From positions 51,807-115,806 of the forward strand of contig JAVBXY010000016.1 in the NCBI GenBank assembly GCA_030824275.1: a DNA stretch of 64,000 nt. Reading direction: 5' to 3'. The DNA comes from Rhodocyclaceae bacterium. GTDB taxonomy: Bacteria; Pseudomonadota; Gammaproteobacteria; Burkholderiales; Rhodocyclaceae. Positions 60,801 to 64,000 of this stretch are shown here, in pieces (the first letter of the stretch is position 1; each line of letters starts with the position of its first letter). Under the pieces are notes generated by a model, which saw nothing but the letters and a program-made list of their open reading frames with translations, made no database searches and was not told the DNA's origin. Both the position numbers and the translations under genes were made by a program.

Positions 60801-61149
60801 CCTGCTCCTCGCCGGCTTCGTCTCCTTGGCCGCCGCCAGCGAAGTCCGCATCCTGGTCCAGAGTTCGCCCCTGGCCGGCTTCCGCTACCATGAGGGGGAG
60901 CAACTGTGGACGCAGTTGAAGCCGGGCGACCGCCTGAGTCTGGTGCGCGAGGCGGATAATCCCCACGATCCGAAGGCCGTGCGTATCGACTGGAATGGCC
61001 GTGTTCTGGGCTACCTGCCCCGCCGCGAGAACGGCGCCGTGGCGGCGGCCCTGGATGCTGGCGAGGCTGTGGACGCCCGCATCGCCAAGCTGAGAGAACA
61101 CCGGAACCCGCGCCTGCGTGTGCTGATCGAAGTCTTCGTAAGGCTGTAA
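60781..61149 (+). CDS. HIRAN domain protein with signal peptide
   Basis: The 122-residue protein starts with a signal peptide (MRSALISLLLAGFVSLAAAS) and then has a single HIRAN domain: SPLAGFRYHEGEQLWTQLKPGDRLSLVREADNPHDPKAVRIDW and GRVLGYLPRRENGAVAAALDAGE. In eukaryotic Rad5/HLTF, HIRAN binds DNA ends, but a secreted lone domain must do something else in the periplasm. It overlaps yraN by 20 bases. Family membership is clear, role is not. Confidence 0.82.
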   Translation: MRSALISLLLAGFVSLAAASEVRILVQSSPLAGFRYHEGEQLWTQLKPGDRLSLVREADNPHDPKAVRIDWNGRVLGYLPRRENGAVAAALDAGEAVDARIAKLREHRNPRLRVLIEVFVRL

Positions 61150-62495
<1,346 letters not shown>

Positions 62496-62506
62496 GCCAA
62501 ACCGCC

Positions 62507-63079
62507 CTAAACAGCCTTTAGTCCCGTCGTCAGGCGCAGCAAGTCGGCGACGCATTTTTCCAGCATGGCACGCTGGCTCGCATCGGCGAGCTGGCCGTCG
62601 GCGGCGTAGGCCTGGTCGGCTCGCCCCAGGGCCATCTGCCCAGGCGCCACCGTCACCCCCAGATTCGATAGCAACAGCCGCAGGTGCGGCAAACCGCGTA
62701 TGCCGCCCAGGACACCCGCCGAGGCGGCGAAGAGCGCGGCCGTCTTGCCGGCGAACGGTGGTGGTGCGTCGGCCAGCGGGCGCGAGACCCAATCGATGGT
62801 GTTCTTCAACAGCGGCGTGAAGAAGCCGTTGTACTCGGGCGAGGCGATCAGGAAGCCATCGTGGCCGGCGAACTGCGCCTTGAGTTCCCGCGCCGCCGCC
62901 GGCAGACCCTCTGCCGCCTCCAGATCACCGTCATAGAGCGGCAGCAGGGACGGCGTCAGCGCCAGTTCCGTCACCTCGGCACCAAGCGAACGGGCATGGG
63001 CGACGGCCAGACCCAGCAGGCGGCGATTGATGGAGTCGCGGCGGGCGCTACCGCAGAAGGCGAGAAGGCGAACGGTCAT
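62507..63079 (-). CDS. NADPH-dependent FMN reductase family protein
   Basis: A 190-residue flavodoxin-like protein: LLAFCGSARRDSINRRLLGLAV (phosphate loop), LPLYDGDLEAAEGLPAAARELKAQF, FLIASPEYNGFFTPLLKNTIDWVSRP, and AGVLGGIRGLPHLRLLLSNLGV. Members reduce FMN, quinones, azo dyes or chromate. The ATG at 63079 is used; the track start adds 36 unlike residues across the intergenic repeat. Convergent with the BON lipoprotein gene and divergent from rfaE2. Confidence 0.9.
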   Translation of the reverse strand: MTVRLLAFCGSARRDSINRRLLGLAVAHARSLGAEVTELALTPSLLPLYDGDLEAAEGLPAAARELKAQFAGHDGFLIASPEYNGFFTPLLKNTIDWVSRPLADAPPPFAGKTAALFAASAGVLGGIRGLPHLRLLLSNLGVTVAPGQMALGRADQAYAADGQLADASQRAMLEKCVADLLRLTTGLKAV

Positions 63080-63111
63080 GGCTGTGCTCCGGAATGGAAT
63101 CGGGCAATTAT

Positions 63112-63136
63112 AAAAGTCGGCGATGGCGATACGGCG
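63112..63136 (+). repeat. Dispersed 25-bp repeat, copy 16 (intergenic)
   Basis: AAAAGTCGGCGATGGCGAT then ACGGCG, followed by an extra GATACGGCG unit. In the gap between the divergent FMN reductase and rfaE2 genes. Confidence 0.85.
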
Positions 63137-63185
63137 ATACGGCGACGCCTGGCTCGCCGCCGCTGCGGGCCGGTAGAATCCCGTC

Positions 63186-63674
63186 ATGGACTATCCCGCC
63201 CCCGCCTTCGAGGCCAAGATCACCGCGCCCGCCGATCTCGCTGCGCGCATCGCCACCCTTCCCCGCCCGCTGGTGTTCACCAACGGCTGCTTCGACATCC
63301 TGCATCGCGGCCACGTCACTTACCTGGCTCAGGCCCGCTCGCTGGGCGCCAGCCTGATCGTCGCCGCCAATTCCGATGCCTCGGTGAAACGCCTGGGCAA
63401 GGGCGACGAGCGTCCGGTGAATGCACTGGCCGACCGCATGGCGCTGCTGGCCTCCCTCGAATGCGTCAGCCTCGTCACCTGGTTCGACGAGGACACACCC
63501 ATCGAACGCATCCGCGACTGCCGGCCCGACGTGCTGGTCAAGGGCGGCGACTGGGCGGTGGAAAAGATCGTCGGCTATCGCGAGGTGATGGATTGGGGCG
63601 GTAGCGTGCATTCGATCCCCTTCATCCACCAGCGCTCGACAACGGCTTTACTGGAAAAAATCCGCACCCTCTAG
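63186..63674 (+). CDS. rfaE2: D-glycero-beta-D-manno-heptose 1-phosphate adenylyltransferase
   Basis: RfaE2/HldC transfers AMP to heptose 1-phosphate to make ADP-heptose for LPS. The 162-residue protein is the stand-alone nucleotidyltransferase half of HldE: VFTNGCFDILHRGHVTYLAQARSLG with the HxGH-type motif, VAANSDASVKRLGKG, FDEDTPIERI, LVKGGDW. The kinase half is not present here. Together with gmhA it gives two steps of the ADP-heptose path. Confidence 0.95.
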   Translation: MDYPAPAFEAKITAPADLAARIATLPRPLVFTNGCFDILHRGHVTYLAQARSLGASLIVAANSDASVKRLGKGDERPVNALADRMALLASLECVSLVTWFDEDTPIERIRDCRPDVLVKGGDWAVEKIVGYREVMDWGGSVHSIPFIHQRSTTALLEKIRTL

Positions 63675-63685
63675 AAAGGCGCCTG

Positions 63686-64000
63686 ATGAAACTGCTCGGT
63701 CTCGATGCTCTGCTACGCCAACTTGCCGCGCACGCCGGCACGCCCTTTCATCACCTCCCGCCTTCCGCATTGCCGACGCTCGACGGCATCCTGCGCGTGT
63801 TCGAACTGCATCAAGGCGACCAGCTCGTCCTTGGACTGAGGAAGGGACAAGGCGCCTATGTCTCCGTCCTCGCCGGCACTGGCGAGGCCCGCCTCGGCAA
63901 CGGCACGGTGCTGGCCTTGCAGGCTGGACGCACGGAATTGGTGACACCCAGAGCCGACGAGACCTTCACGGTGAATGGCAAGGATCTGTTGTTCTGCGTC
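63686..64000 (+). CDS. Partial gene of unknown function, runs off the window
   Basis: After AGAAAGGCGCCTG an ATG opens a frame that stays open to base 64000 (105 codons). It reads MKLLGLDALLRQLAAHAGTP, then ILRVFELHQGDQLVLGLRKG and ARLGNGTVLALQAGRTELV. There is no recognised motif; the alternating hydrophobic stretches suggest a beta-rich fold. It starts 11 bases after rfaE2 and is likely cotranscribed. Absent from the ORF track because no stop is reached; the minus-strand track ORF over it is a shadow. Confidence 0.65.
   Translation, partial: MKLLGLDALLRQLAAHAGTPFHHLPPSALPTLDGILRVFELHQGDQLVLGLRKGQGAYVSVLAGTGEARLGNGTVLALQAGRTELVTPRADETFTVNGKDLLFCV

Overview
The window is GC-rich, densely coded bacterial chromosome with gene order typical of Betaproteobacteria: rpe-gph-trpEGDC, rsmI/yraN-gmhA-BON lipoprotein, clpS-clpA, aceA and aceB with a LysR regulator, and rfaE2. 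A sulfide:quinone oxidoreductase, TRAP transport, a complete glyoxylate shunt and very many sensory proteins suit a free-living, metabolically flexible member of the Rhodocyclales/Sterolibacteriaceae type. That placement is an inference; the species cannot be read from the sequence.

Layout. 1-3.2 kb: cold-shock gene (cut by the window edge) and the clpS-clpA proteolysis pair. 3.2-13.4 kb: a large signalling island with a membrane hybrid kinase and its periplasmic binding protein on the minus strand, and on the plus strand a REC-PP2C-HATPase protein, a PAS-GAF hybrid kinase, an HD-GYP response regulator and a PAS-only membrane sensor. 13.5-19.6 kb: rraA, isocitrate lyase (aceA) behind a promoter with a palindromic operator, a decayed GGDEF gene, a LysR regulator and malate synthase. 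19.6-21.5 kb: an autotransporter-like protein and a gene-poor stretch with an HrgA-like remnant and a 28-bp perfect palindrome. 21.5-25.2 kb: a TetR-controlled ABC exporter. 25.4-28.3 kb: EamA permease, AraC-Ogt fusion, lrgAB-like pair. 28.3-36.2 kb: argD behind an arginine-codon leader peptide and terminator, galE, rpe, gph, a Trp-rich leader peptide and trpEGDC.

36.2-41.3 kb: second signalling island (REC-PAS-PP2C, REC-HATPase, CHASE-PAS kinase), on the minus strand. 41.3-47.2 kb: minus-strand operon for an RND adaptor, a sulfide:quinone oxidoreductase-like flavoprotein, an RND pump and a DUF2892 protein. 47.2-55.0 kb: TRAP transporter operon with a hydroxyacid dehydrogenase, an MFS permease and a CbiX-like protein, divergent from a GntR regulator and a GlcG-like protein. 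55.1-64 kb: TerC, universal stress protein, RNase P RNA, CBS protein, DUF3025, lipoprotein, pyrC, rsmI, yraN, HIRAN protein, gmhA, BON lipoprotein, FMN reductase, rfaE2 and a partial unknown gene.

Two things stand out beyond the gene list. First, a dispersed motif of about 25 bp (AAAAGTCGGCGCTGGC, then RRN, then ACGGCG) occurs at least 15 times on both strands, between genes and inside them; inside genes it is always read in one frame per orientation. Second, argD is preceded by a 29-codon open frame with four consecutive arginine codons and then a good rho-independent terminator, which looks like a ribosome-mediated arginine attenuator.
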